In this document: positions 1 through 8,107 of the stretch, piece by piece | How positions within the stretch are numbered: position 1 is the first letter of the stretch | Layout of the letters: every line of letters starts with the position of its first letter | Assembly: GCA_017520845.1 (NCBI GenBank) | Contig: JAFXEU010000008.1 | Coordinates: 1 to 52,249 of the forward strand | From: Kiritimatiellia bacterium | GTDB lineage: Bacteria > Verrucomicrobiota > Kiritimatiellia > RFP12 > UBA1067 | Length of the DNA stretch: 52,249 bases | Reading direction: 5' to 3' | The notes under the pieces: model-generated | The model's database searches: none | What the model saw: the letters and a program-made list of their open reading frames with translations, nothing else | Told to the model about the DNA's origin: nothing | Made by a program: the position numbers and the translations under genes

Positions 1-78
1 GCTCTTGCGCCTGAAAAGCGCCTTCGGATGAAAAAGTCTACGACGAAAAAGAAGGGGTGTGAAAATAAATTTTCATAG
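1..78 (+). CDS. possible 3' end of a lysine-rich protein (partial)
   Basis: The frame starting at base 1 is open for 25 codons and stops at TAG 76-78. The peptide is rich in Lys and Arg with a run of basic residues near the end, as in many basic C-terminal tails. There is no domain to recognise and the 5' part lies outside the window. It could be a chance open frame, so the call is tentative. Confidence 0.3.
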   Translation, partial: ALAPEKRLRMKKSTTKKKGCENKFS

Positions 79-154
79 GGTTTTATTGGGCTTTTTTGAA
101 AACTGGGATAAATCACCCCGGAAAAAGTGGGATAAGGGTGGACATATTACGGCA

Positions 155-184
155 TTGCCTTTTATCGGCAATAAATGGTATAAT
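155..184 (+). promoter_or_regulatory. sigma70-type promoter of tRNA-Arg
   Basis: TTGCCT at 155-160 and TATAAT at 179-184 are separated by 18 nt, and the tRNA begins 42 nt downstream. An inverted repeat ATTGCC-N7-GGCAAT (154-172) overlaps the -35 box and could be an operator or chance. The bases from 79 to 154 hold nothing else recognisable. Confidence 0.7.
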
Positions 185-226
185 AGATGGAAATTCGCAA
201 GAACGCTTTTAAGCGTTAAGATTTGC

Positions 227-303
227 GGGACTGTAGCTCAACTGGACAGAGCGACGGTTTCCTAAACCGTAGGTTGGGAGTTCGATTCTCCCCAGTCCCA
301 CCA
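227..303 (+). tRNA. tRNA-Arg (anticodon CCU)
   Basis: A complete cloverleaf can be folded. The 7-bp acceptor stem is GGGACTG (227-233) with CAGTCCC (293-299), the discriminator is A300 and the CCA tail is encoded at 301-303. The anticodon stem ACGGT/ACCGT encloses the loop TTCCTAA, giving anticodon CCT, which reads the AGG arginine codon. The T arm carries TTCGATT. It has its own promoter upstream and is one of the few plus-strand genes in the window. It faces a minus-strand lipoprotein gene that ends 22 nt downstream. Confidence 0.95.
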
Positions 304-324
304 CTTTTCACACGAAACCGACGA

Positions 325-744
325 TCAGCGCTCGTTCGCCCCTTTGTAGCGGAACTTTCCCTTTTTTTCGTTCTTCTGCCCGCGCGCCCTTCTTTCTTCT
401 TCGCTGACGAGTCTCACTTCCGGCTTAGTGTTGCGGATGAGAACAGATTTCGTATAACCGGCGCGGGCGAGGTAGTTGCGCTGAAAAACCCACATCGCGC
501 GCTCATCGCGGTAATCCTCGTCGACAAGAAGATGGATCGTGGCGTTCTTTGGAATCCGATGCTTCTCCATGAGCTCCATCGCCTTCTTGGGCGTTACGTA
601 CTTATCACGAAACATGAGCCCGTTGTTCGTAAAGCGGATAAGAGGATTTCTGTAACTGAACGAAATCGTCTCGTCGCTCGTCATGCATCCGCTCATAAAC
701 AACGCAAAAAGCGCAAGCACGGAAAAATAAAAACAGCGCTTCAT
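325..744 (-). CDS. small lipoprotein, ExbD-like periplasmic domain possible
   Basis: A 139-aa protein with a hydrophobic N-terminus ending in the lipobox LFMSGC (Cys20), so it is probably lipid-anchored after signal peptidase II cleavage. Residues about 60-112 (PKNATIHLLVDED followed by a helix and a SVLIRN strand) faintly resemble the periplasmic domain of ExbD/TolR, but the membrane helix and its Asp are absent, so this is only a structural guess. The C-terminus is strongly basic. The start has an AGGAAAGGG ribosome site. It is the last gene of the etfB-to-kdsB operon, 18 nt after kdsB. Function unknown. Confidence 0.7.
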   Translation of the reverse strand: MKRCFYFSVLALFALFMSGCMTSDETISFSYRNPLIRFTNNGLMFRDKYVTPKKAMELMEKHRIPKNATIHLLVDEDYRDERAMWVFQRNYLARAGYTKSVLIRNTKPEVRLVSEEERRARGQKNEKKGKFRYKGANER

Positions 745-762
745 TTAAGAACCCTTTCCTGA

Positions 763-1506
763 TTAAGCGCGCGAGGCGAGAATCGCGGATACTCTCTCGG
801 CGTCTTCGGGCGTGTCGACGCCGACTCCTTCGTCATCGGTCCTCACGACCGCGATCTTGGCGCCCATCCACAAGGCTCGAAGCTGCTCGAGCTTCTCGGT
901 CATCTCGAGTGCGCACGGCTTCTCGGCGATGTAACGGCGGAGAAACGCGCCCCGGTAGGCGTAGATGCCCAGATGGCGGACGTAAAGACCGCCTGCGATA
1001 TCGCTTTCGGCGTCACGATCGCACGGAATCGGAGCGCGGGAGAAATACAGCGCCCCGTCATCGCGGTCGAGAACGACCTTCACGACCGATTTCGCCGCGA
1101 GATCGGCGGCGGACTTTATCGGAGTTACGGCAGTCGCCATCGACCAGCGAGGATCGTTCTTCAGCTTTAAGACGAGCTCGTCGATGAGTTTAGGATCGAT
1201 AAGCGGCTCATCGCCCTGGATGTTGACGAGAATATCGTCATCGGCGAAATCGCCCGCCGCGCACGCGATGCGGTCTGTTCCGCTCGGAAGTTCCGACGGC
1301 GTCATAACCGCCCTGCCGCCGTAAGATTCGACAGCCTCGACGATACGCTCATCGTCGGTCGCGACAAGAACATCGTCAAGCGAAGAAGCCTTCTTTACGG
1401 CATCGACGACCCACGTGACGAGGGGCTTGCCCGCCAATATCGCAAGCGGCTTACCGGGGAAACGGCTCGACCCGAATCTACTCGGGATTATTCCTAGGAC
1501 TTTCAT
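763..1506 (-). CDS. kdsB: 3-deoxy-manno-octulosonate cytidylyltransferase (CMP-Kdo synthetase)
   Basis: Activates Kdo with CTP to CMP-Kdo in the cytoplasm for lipopolysaccharide inner-core synthesis. The 247-aa length is normal for the family. The N-terminal nucleotide-binding motif IIPSRFGSSRFPGKPL and the metal-site motif NIQGDEPLI are intact. The frame is open further upstream to a TTG at 1515, but the ATG at 1506 places the family motif at the usual distance from the N-terminus. The gene starts inside the 3' end of the preceding 696-aa gene (29-nt overlap), which indicates translational coupling. Its presence is the clearest evidence in the window for a Kdo-containing outer membrane. Confidence 0.95.
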   Translation of the reverse strand: MKVLGIIPSRFGSSRFPGKPLAILAGKPLVTWVVDAVKKASSLDDVLVATDDERIVEAVESYGGRAVMTPSELPSGTDRIACAAGDFADDDILVNIQGDEPLIDPKLIDELVLKLKNDPRWSMATAVTPIKSAADLAAKSVVKVVLDRDDGALYFSRAPIPCDRDAESDIAGGLYVRHLGIYAYRGAFLRRYIAEKPCALEMTEKLEQLRALWMGAKIAVVRTDDEGVGVDTPEDAERVSAILASRA

Positions 1507-3568
1507 TTTCGACAATCTCCACTTTTTGGAAGAACATTTTTCTTAAAATCGAAAGGCGCCTCTCCTGACGCTCGAGCGCCCACATCGCGAAATGCCACTT
1601 TTTGTCGAAACCGTAGACGGCGGGCAGATCGGGCTTAAAAGCCTCGAATTTATCGCGCATCACGGAAAGCTGCCAGACCATGGCGTGAGTGCGGTATTCA
1701 AAGCCGTCCATAAACCGCTCGGCGACCTCGTTCATCGAGACCTTGTGACGGCGCTGATAGTCCTTCAGCGCATGGGCATAATGGGCCAGATAGAAATTGA
1801 AAAGGCGAGACAGATTCTCGTCGTCGTAATCGAGCGACGGCCAGCCGAGACTGCCGCGGATCGAGCAGAGAGAAACTTTTTTCGGGACGATGCGCGCGAG
1901 CATGATATCATACTCGAATTCGTAAATCTCCTTGCCGATGCCGTAGAGGGGCGAATTCGTGGCGGGATCGTACTTCTTCATCGCCATGTTCTGGGCCGCG
2001 GCGTCGCCCATCAGCGTCGCCAAGGCAAGCACAACCTCTTTCTCTTCGATCGAGGAATCATCCGCGTTATAAAAATAATTTTCAGGAATCGAATCCATAG
2101 GCTCGCCTTCGCAGCGGCGGCGCACATAAACGTCGACGAGGCGTTTCTTGACCTGCGCACGGCGGTGAAGAACACGATACTCGCTTAAGCCTACCCCAAG
2201 AGCCTTGAAAACCTGAATACGCGAGAGCATATAGCTCGAATAGCCTTTACCCGCCCGCGAAAGAAGTTTCTCGACCATGCTCTGCTCCAGGGGAGAACGG
2301 TTTGTCTTGTAGACTATTTCTCTCGTCTGACCCTTTCCGATCTCTGCCATCTCGTCCTCAACGCGAAGTTCGTAGACGTTGGCGTATTCGATAATCTCGT
2401 CCTTGGACATCATGCGGCGGATGTTCGAGAGGAGAACTTCGCTTCTGTCGTCGGCGCCTTCGTGGAATACGGGCCGCCCGTCGACGAACGTCGCGCCCGG
2501 AAGCGCCGTGCGGCGGTCGTCGAACGCGGGCGTAGACCCCTCGCCAACGACAGAATAAATCTCGCCCGTTATGTACATGTAAAGAGTTTCAACGAAACGC
2601 TTGCTGCTCTCGTCGGCGTATTCGGGCTTGTTGAGGAGTGAAGCGAATGTCGCGAGAATCTCCTCCGAGCGCTGGATTACGCCGAGCTGGCCGATCTTGC
2701 CGAGAACGATCGACTCCATCAGCTTTTCAATCTCTGGAACAAGTTTCTCCAGCGACACGCCTCTGCGGAGACCGAAGAACTCGATCTCATGGTGGCCGCG
2801 GTGCTTGGGCATCCGCGTGAACGAGGTCTTGTTCCCCTCGTAAACTCCGACAAGCTCTTTAAGTCCTTTTAAATATTCATCGCAATCCGTGCGGGCCAGA
2901 TCGGTAAACCTCTTGAACTCGGGGTACGTCAAAAAATGGACGCCCTTCATCGAATGACAGTATGTAAGCTTCGTAGAGATGCGCTTTTTGGACGCCGCGA
3001 GAGCGACGTTGATCTCGTTGATCGTCCACGCCAGCGGCTTTACGCGCCATTCCTGCCCGAGCTGACGGTAATGCTCGATCGTCACGTCGTTGCGGTCGCC
3101 CATGACGATATCGCGCATCGAAAAGCCGACCGTCCCCATGAGCCATTCGTCTGCGGCGAAAAGCACTTTCGCGGGAACTTCGCGCTGGGAGATTTCGATT
3201 GTATCCTTTACGACATTGGCGCAGAGAATCGAATACATCAGCGTCTCACCGCGGCTATGAGACGGAAGCGTGGAGAGTTTCCAGAATCTGCCGTCGAGAA
3301 GCGGAAATGCGGCGACCGAATGGTTGCCCGTAGTCATCGTAAAAACGCGCCCTTTAGCCTTAGGCTTAAGAACGCGCTTCTCAACAATAAGAACACTCGG
3401 ATGATCTGACAGATGGGATAAGACGGATTTCTCGAAAACATACGTATCGTGCCCCAGATCCCACGCCTCGAAAACGCGCTCGCGCCCCATCGCGACGGTC
3501 TTCACCTTCGACGATCGTTTCACACCGCGCTCGCGGACCCTACGGACAAAATCTCTAACCGCGCCCAT
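1478..3568 (-). CDS. 696-aa protein of unknown function in cell-envelope operon
   Basis: I do not recognise this family. The protein is soluble-looking, with no signal peptide and no membrane helices, and is rich in Arg, Lys and Glu throughout. The N-terminal third contains a conserved-looking stretch around HSRGETLMYSILCANVV, and the middle has alternating charged helices. A later segment (CSIRGSLGWPSLDYDDENLSRL) is the most motif-like. It overlaps the MurU-AmgK fusion gene by 14 nt at its start and kdsB at its end, so it is made together with cell-wall recycling and Kdo enzymes. A GGAGG ribosome site lies in the last codons of the upstream gene. A cytoplasmic envelope-related role is inferred from context only. 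Confidence 0.85.
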   Translation of the reverse strand: MGAVRDFVRRVRERGVKRSSKVKTVAMGRERVFEAWDLGHDTYVFEKSVLSHLSDHPSVLIVEKRVLKPKAKGRVFTMTTGNHSVAAFPLLDGRFWKLSTLPSHSRGETLMYSILCANVVKDTIEISQREVPAKVLFAADEWLMGTVGFSMRDIVMGDRNDVTIEHYRQLGQEWRVKPLAWTINEINVALAASKKRISTKLTYCHSMKGVHFLTYPEFKRFTDLARTDCDEYLKGLKELVGVYEGNKTSFTRMPKHRGHHEIEFFGLRRGVSLEKLVPEIEKLMESIVLGKIGQLGVIQRSEEILATFASLLNKPEYADESSKRFVETLYMYITGEIYSVVGEGSTPAFDDRRTALPGATFVDGRPVFHEGADDRSEVLLSNIRRMMSKDEIIEYANVYELRVEDEMAEIGKGQTREIVYKTNRSPLEQSMVEKLLSRAGKGYSSYMLSRIQVFKALGVGLSEYRVLHRRAQVKKRLVDVYVRRRCEGEPMDSIPENYFYNADDSSIEEKEVVLALATLMGDAAAQNMAMKKYDPATNSPLYGIGKEIYEFEYDIMLARIVPKKVSLCSIRGSLGWPSLDYDDENLSRLFNFYLAHYAHALKDYQRRHKVSMNEVAERFMDGFEYRTHAMVWQLSVMRDKFEAFKPDLPAVYGFDKKWHFAMWALERQERRLSILRKMFFQKVEIVENESPRNNPE

Positions 3569-5222
3569 GCCCGCCTCCGCAAGTGCAGCCCGGCCCGTGG
3601 CTGCAGGATGAATGGGAATTTTTATTCTCGCGCGCTATCAGATCTTCGGCGAGAGCGCCTATCGCGTCAAGATTGGCGTCATCTGCCGCCGCGAGGAGAT
3701 TCTCGAGAGCGGGCAGGACATATTTCGTGAACTTCGTCTGACCGACGCTCGCCAGACGACCGTAAGCGCCGAGAGCCTGAGCGAGGCGCTGAACGGCCGC
3801 GTAAGGAAGCTTCTCCGCGATATCGGCGCGGCCGCGCAGTTTCGCGTAATACGCCGCAAGAAGAGAGCGCTCCTTGTCGGTAAGCTTAACGTAAGGATCA
3901 TAAAGAAGCGACGCTAAGTCATAAATCGCAGGACCTGGGCGCATCCCCTGAAAATCGATAAAGTAAAGTTTATCGCCCTTCCAAAGAACATTCGTCGACT
4001 GAAAATCACGATGGACTAATTCCGTCGGTTCCGCAGAGAGAACAGATGCAACCTTCTCGAATTCCGAGAGAACATCAGCGGACATTTCAACCCCAAATCT
4101 GGCCTCGAGACAATATTTCGCAAAAAATCCGCGCTCCCACCGCCACAGTCCGTCATCAAACCGATGTTCACAAACGGACTCTATCTCAAGAGCGTCAAGC
4201 GCATTGAATTCAGCAAGCGCCTCGACAATCTTCGTGTAATCGTCGAGAGTCATCCTGCGCTCCGAGCCGACGCATTCGAGAACGAGAGTCTTTTTATCGG
4301 GAAGATCGGCGAGAACCTCGGGGACGCTCACGCCGCGCTCCTTGAGCCAGCGCGCATGCGAGGCGTAACGCGCGTTTTCGGCGCGCTTTAAGTCATCGTA
4401 AACGATCGCAATCGCGCCGGAACCGAGCGAGAAAAAGCATCGGTCGCTGCCGCGTGCGAAAAGGAAACGGACGGAAGCGTCTTCGAGACCGGACGCCTTC
4501 GCCGCCGCGGAGATCTGGGGGAGCGCGTCAAACGCGTTATCTTCGCCCGCCGTATTCAAGTCGACGTATGAATCGATAGTTCCCGCGTCGGTCCAAAGCA
4601 TATCACCTACGAGGCGCGATCTCATAAAGCGCCCTTCCATCATCGCGCGTTCATACGCCTGGACGATGGACGAAAATCCGGTCGGCTCGACAAATTTAAG
4701 AATCCCGGCCTTAAGAAGCGCTATCCCGCAGTAGGTGAACGTTCCGTGATATCCGGCGTCGGGACTCTTCCAGCAGGTGACGAAACGGCTCTCGCTTTCA
4801 ACCTCAATCGTGCGGGGACCTTCTTCGGTCACAAGACACTCGCCGATAACGTCGTCGGACGAATCAGAAATGTCGAACGGGCATTCGTCGATGCCTTCGA
4901 CGACTATATCGCCGTTAACGAGATAGAAGTCGTCTTCGCCGATCCAGTCGCGAAGCGGATTCAAAACCCCGCCCGTACCGAGAATCTCGGGCTCGTAAAC
5001 GGCGCGGCAGCCGTTCGCGGCGCACCACTCCTCGACCTGATCGTGAAGATAGTGGCAGTTTACCGCGATATCCTCGACGCCCCATGATCTGAGAAGCGCG
5101 ACGACCCGGGCGAGCATCGGCTCGCCCCAGACGGGCATAAGCGGTTTGGGGCAGACTGTTGTAAGAGGTCTAAGGCGCGTACCCAATCCCGCAGCAAGCA
5201 CTATGGCCTTCTTTGCGTTCAT
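3555..5222 (-). CDS. fused MurNAc-1-P uridylyltransferase and MurNAc kinase (MurU-AmgK)
   Basis: A 555-aa two-domain protein. Residues 1-225 are a nucleotidyltransferase with the signature LAAGLGTRLRPLT and CPKPLMPV plus a metal-site NGD (Asp105). Residues about 250-515 are an aminoglycoside-phosphotransferase-type kinase with HRDFQSTN (His404, Asp406, Asn411) and DFQ (Asp423) followed by GPAIYDLASLL, the pattern seen in AmgK. In Pseudomonas, AmgK phosphorylates recycled MurNAc and MurU turns it into UDP-MurNAc, bypassing fosfomycin-sensitive MurA. Here both steps are in one chain with MurU first. The last 20 residues are a Cys/His-rich tail that may bind metal. The sugar specificity is inferred; another sugar-1-phosphate is possible. 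It begins 20 nt after the membrane-protein gene. Confidence 0.85.
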   Translation of the reverse strand: MNAKKAIVLAAGLGTRLRPLTTVCPKPLMPVWGEPMLARVVALLRSWGVEDIAVNCHYLHDQVEEWCAANGCRAVYEPEILGTGGVLNPLRDWIGEDDFYLVNGDIVVEGIDECPFDISDSSDDVIGECLVTEEGPRTIEVESESRFVTCWKSPDAGYHGTFTYCGIALLKAGILKFVEPTGFSSIVQAYERAMMEGRFMRSRLVGDMLWTDAGTIDSYVDLNTAGEDNAFDALPQISAAAKASGLEDASVRFLFARGSDRCFFSLGSGAIAIVYDDLKRAENARYASHARWLKERGVSVPEVLADLPDKKTLVLECVGSERRMTLDDYTKIVEALAEFNALDALEIESVCEHRFDDGLWRWERGFFAKYCLEARFGVEMSADVLSEFEKVASVLSAEPTELVHRDFQSTNVLWKGDKLYFIDFQGMRPGPAIYDLASLLYDPYVKLTDKERSLLAAYYAKLRGRADIAEKLPYAAVQRLAQALGAYGRLASVGQTKFTKYVLPALENLLAAADDANLDAIGALAEDLIARENKNSHSSCSHGPGCTCGGGHGRG

Positions 5223-5242
5223 AATTCGCGCCCTTTCTTAAA

Positions 5243-6052
5243 TCAGCGGTAAACGGAACGCTGACGCTGCATCTTGACCTTCGGCTCCTCGAGATGGAGC
5301 TGATACCACTGATCGCCGAGGCCCGAATTGGAGAAATGGGCGCTGCGGTTGTTCATGAGAAGTTCATGATTGGATTTAAGTGTGGCATTATCGCTCGACT
5401 TGAGAGCCTCGGTGATGGCCTTGAACGCCTCGTCGATCTTTTCGCTCTTGACGAGGATCCACGTATAGCACGCGGCGAGAAGCACGTTTTGGTTGTAGCG
5501 CACGCGGCGGGTCGCCTTGTTGTAAACGGCGGTGATCTCTTCGATCGGCTTCTTGAGCATGTACATGCGCGCCATCTTCATCGCAGCGAGGGTCGGATCG
5601 GCCATAATGACCTTGGGCATCAGCGCATCGCATTTGGCGAAGTCCTTGATCATCCAGTTGAGCTGGAACTGGGCCGTCGCCTTCTGACGCTCGATCATCG
5701 GGACGAAAAGGCGATACTTCGAAAGGCCCTCGGTCGCGGCAAGCGCCTCCTTGACGAAGACGCGCATATCGTCGGCGATCTCCTTCTGAGCCGCCTGGAT
5801 GGAACCCGGCGGGCGGAGCTGCCAGCGCTGAACCTTGGCCTGAATCTTCTTCTGACCCTCGGCGAGAATCAGCTGTACGCTCTGCATTTCAGCCATAAGT
5901 TTTTTCCGGATGAACATTCCGAAAAGAAACTGAATCACGAAGAATACGCCGATCGAGGATATGACGCTCCAGAGAATCGACCAGTCGGCCGCATAATGGA
6001 GCGCGACGTAAGCGCCCGCCGAGGCGAGAAGCGCGAGGAATAATGTAATCAT
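5243..6052 (-). CDS. inner-membrane protein with cytosolic helical (TPR-like) domain
   Basis: 269 aa. Two hydrophobic segments (about residues 2-20 and 26-48) form an N-terminal membrane hairpin. A long alpha-helical region follows, with paired helices reminiscent of tetratricopeptide repeats (for example around KMARMYMLKKPIEEITAVYNKA and EKIDEAFKAITEALKSSD). No catalytic motif is visible. It sits 7 nt after etfA and 20 nt before the MurU-AmgK gene. Role unknown; a scaffold for envelope enzymes is conceivable but unsupported. Confidence 0.8.
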   Translation of the reverse strand: MITLFLALLASAGAYVALHYAADWSILWSVISSIGVFFVIQFLFGMFIRKKLMAEMQSVQLILAEGQKKIQAKVQRWQLRPPGSIQAAQKEIADDMRVFVKEALAATEGLSKYRLFVPMIERQKATAQFQLNWMIKDFAKCDALMPKVIMADPTLAAMKMARMYMLKKPIEEITAVYNKATRRVRYNQNVLLAACYTWILVKSEKIDEAFKAITEALKSSDNATLKSNHELLMNNRSAHFSNSGLGDQWYQLHLEEPKVKMQRQRSVYR

Positions 6053-6059
6053 GATGGGA

Positions 6060-7100
6060 TCAACCTTTAATTGCCTTGATCATTTTAGGGATGACGACGT
6101 TCAGATCGCCCACAATACCGTAGTGGGCGACCTTGAATATCGGAGCGTCCTTATCGGTGTTGATCGCGATGATCTTCGCGGAATCCTGCATGCCGGCCAG
6201 GTGCTGGACCGCACCGGAAATGCCGCAGCTGATGAAAAGCGCGGGACGGACCGTAACTCCCGTCTGGCCGATCTGGCGCTCGTGTTCGCAGTAGCCGAGG
6301 TCGACCGCCGCGCGGCTTCCGCCTACGGCGCCGCCGAGAGCGTCGGCGAGATCGTGGAGAAGCTTGAAGTTCTCCTTCGAGCCTACGCCCGCGCCGCCAG
6401 CGACGATAATGCGCGAACCCTTAAGATTGATCGACGAGTGGCGGCGGACGATCTCGAGAACCTCGACGGGAATCTCTACGCCGGCGAGTTTCGAATCGTG
6501 CTTCACAAGCTCGCCTGTACGGCCGGGAACGACCTCAAGGGGTTTCATCACGCCCTCGCGAACCGTAGCCATCTGTGGCCAGTTATAGGGGTTGACAATC
6601 GTCGCAATGATGTTTCCGCCGAATGCGGGACGAATCTGCTGAAGAACGTTCTTAACGACCTTCGGTTCGCCGCCCTGGCAGGCGCACTTCTTGTCGGTGT
6701 AGTCGCCGATCTGAAGATCCGTGCAGTCGGCGGTAAGACCGCAGCCGAGAGCCGACGCGACGGCGGGCGCGAGATCGCGGCCCATGTGTGTCGCGCCGAA
6801 AATCACGATCTGGGGTTGACATTCCTTGATAAGTTCGACGAAAGCGTGGCGATAAGCCTTGCCGCGGAAAACCTTGAGCTCAGAGTCTTCGACGAGATGA
6901 ACCTTGTCGGCGCCCGCCTCGAAAAGCTCCTTGGCGAGGCATTCGACCTTATCGCCCATGAGAACGGCCGCGAGCTTGACGCCGAGAGTATCGGCGAGTT
7001 CACGCCCCTTTCCGAGAAGTTCGCGCGGAACATCGCTCAATTTCCCGTCTTCCTGTTCGGCAAAAACCCAGACTTCGCCGCGATTCAAATTCTCTGACAT
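6060..7100 (-). CDS. etfA: electron transfer flavoprotein alpha subunit
   Basis: 346 aa. The N-terminal part is the ETF alpha/beta nucleotide-binding-like domain. The C-terminal FAD domain is well preserved, with GSRAAVDLGYCEHERQIGQTG, an ISCGISGAVQHLAGM segment and INTDKDAPIF near the end. It pairs with EtfB to shuttle electrons between flavoprotein dehydrogenases and acceptors. An AAGGAG ribosome site lies 10 nt before the ATG. It follows etfB by 27 nt. No acyl-CoA dehydrogenase or ETF-quinone oxidoreductase is in the window, so the redox partner is not evident. Confidence 0.96.
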   Translation of the reverse strand: MSENLNRGEVWVFAEQEDGKLSDVPRELLGKGRELADTLGVKLAAVLMGDKVECLAKELFEAGADKVHLVEDSELKVFRGKAYRHAFVELIKECQPQIVIFGATHMGRDLAPAVASALGCGLTADCTDLQIGDYTDKKCACQGGEPKVVKNVLQQIRPAFGGNIIATIVNPYNWPQMATVREGVMKPLEVVPGRTGELVKHDSKLAGVEIPVEVLEIVRRHSSINLKGSRIIVAGGAGVGSKENFKLLHDLADALGGAVGGSRAAVDLGYCEHERQIGQTGVTVRPALFISCGISGAVQHLAGMQDSAKIIAINTDKDAPIFKVAHYGIVGDLNVVIPKMIKAIKG

Positions 7101-7127
7101 AATCTTAAATCTCCTTATCCGATAGAA

Positions 7128-7997
7128 TTAACCGATCGTATGGTCGGCGACGAGTTCCGCGACGAGCCCGGCGATGCCCTCGTCCGTGGGAGGCACTTCC
7201 TTGTAGTCTCCGCCCGCGAGAACGACGGAAACGATCTTCGCGACGTTCGTGGGGCTTCCCGCGAAACCGCAGCGTTCGGTGACCGCACCGATATCGTCGC
7301 AGGAGAGCTGGCCGATAACGGCCGCGCCGTCGCCGGCGGCTTCAGCCTCGGCGACGCCCTTAAGTTCGGCGTCCTTGTACTTCATGACGCGGCGGACGTT
7401 GAAAGGTCTCAGTTCGCCGGCCTTCTCGGTAACGGTAAAGAGCGCGGGGAGCTTAACCTTGTCGGTCTCGACTCCGGTGCCGATATCGCGCGTAACGACG
7501 GCATAGTCGCCGTCCATATCGATCTTCTCGAGATACGTAACGGCGGCGTAATCGAGCTTCTCGGCAATCTGGGGGCCCGTCTGCGCGGTATCACCGTCGA
7601 TAGCCTGACGTCCGCAGAATACGAGATCGGGCTTAAAGCGCTTGACGGCGCATGAAAGGATATAGCTCGTCGCAAGAGTGTCGGAACCTGCGGCCTTGCG
7701 GTCGGTCACGAGATACGCCTTATCTGCGCCGCACATAAGAGCTTCGCGAAGAATCTCGCACGCGGCGGGAAGGCCCATGGCGATCGCCGTAACGGTACCG
7801 CCGTAACGCTCCTTCACCGAAAGAGCCGCCTCAAGAGCATTACGATCCTCGGGGTTGAAAATAGCCGGAAGCGCGGCGCGGTTGATCGTACCATCGGCCT
7901 TCATGGCCTCGCCGGTCACTTTTTTCGTATCAGGAACCTGCTTGATGCAGACTACGCAGTTATAGCCGCCTTCGCGGCATTTATTATTCTCTTTCAT
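7128..7997 (-). CDS. etfB: electron transfer flavoprotein beta subunit
   Basis: 289 aa. The N-terminus NCVVCIKQVPDT, the segment NPEDRNALEAALSVKE and CGRQAIDGDTAQTGPQIAE match the anaerobe type of EtfB, in which some members carry out flavin-based electron bifurcation. An ATG at 8006 also opens the frame but lies inside the -10 box of the promoter, so the ATG at 7997 is chosen. That start is only 7 nt from the -10 box, implying a leaderless mRNA. The protein carries about a dozen extra residues before the usual start. It is the first gene of a seven-gene operon that mixes electron transfer with envelope synthesis. Confidence 0.95.
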   Translation of the reverse strand: MKENNKCREGGYNCVVCIKQVPDTKKVTGEAMKADGTINRAALPAIFNPEDRNALEAALSVKERYGGTVTAIAMGLPAACEILREALMCGADKAYLVTDRKAAGSDTLATSYILSCAVKRFKPDLVFCGRQAIDGDTAQTGPQIAEKLDYAAVTYLEKIDMDGDYAVVTRDIGTGVETDKVKLPALFTVTEKAGELRPFNVRRVMKYKDAELKGVAEAEAAGDGAAVIGQLSCDDIGAVTERCGFAGSPTNVAKIVSVVLAGGDYKEVPPTDEGIAGLVAELVADHTIG

Positions 7998-8004
7998 ACT
8001 GTGC

Positions 8005-8034
8005 ATTATACCAAATTTTATATGCCACTTTCAA
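8005..8034 (-). promoter_or_regulatory. promoter of etfB operon
   Basis: On the minus strand TTGAAA (8034-8029) and TATAAT (8010-8005) are 18 nt apart. The etfB ATG at 7997 begins 7 nt after the -10 box, about where transcription should start, so the message probably has no leader. Confidence 0.75.
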
Positions 8035-8107
8035 TCGCGCCATTCGCAGTCGACTTCAAATCCGCCGCGCGCGCACAGCCCTTTAAAAGAGAAACTTTTT
8101 CATAAAA

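Noticed and set aside
59..265. 68-codon open frame at the left edge
   Set aside because: It runs through the tRNA promoter into the tRNA itself.
6051..7097. 348-codon plus-strand open frame
   Set aside because: Antisense to etfA, with no domain or ribosome site.
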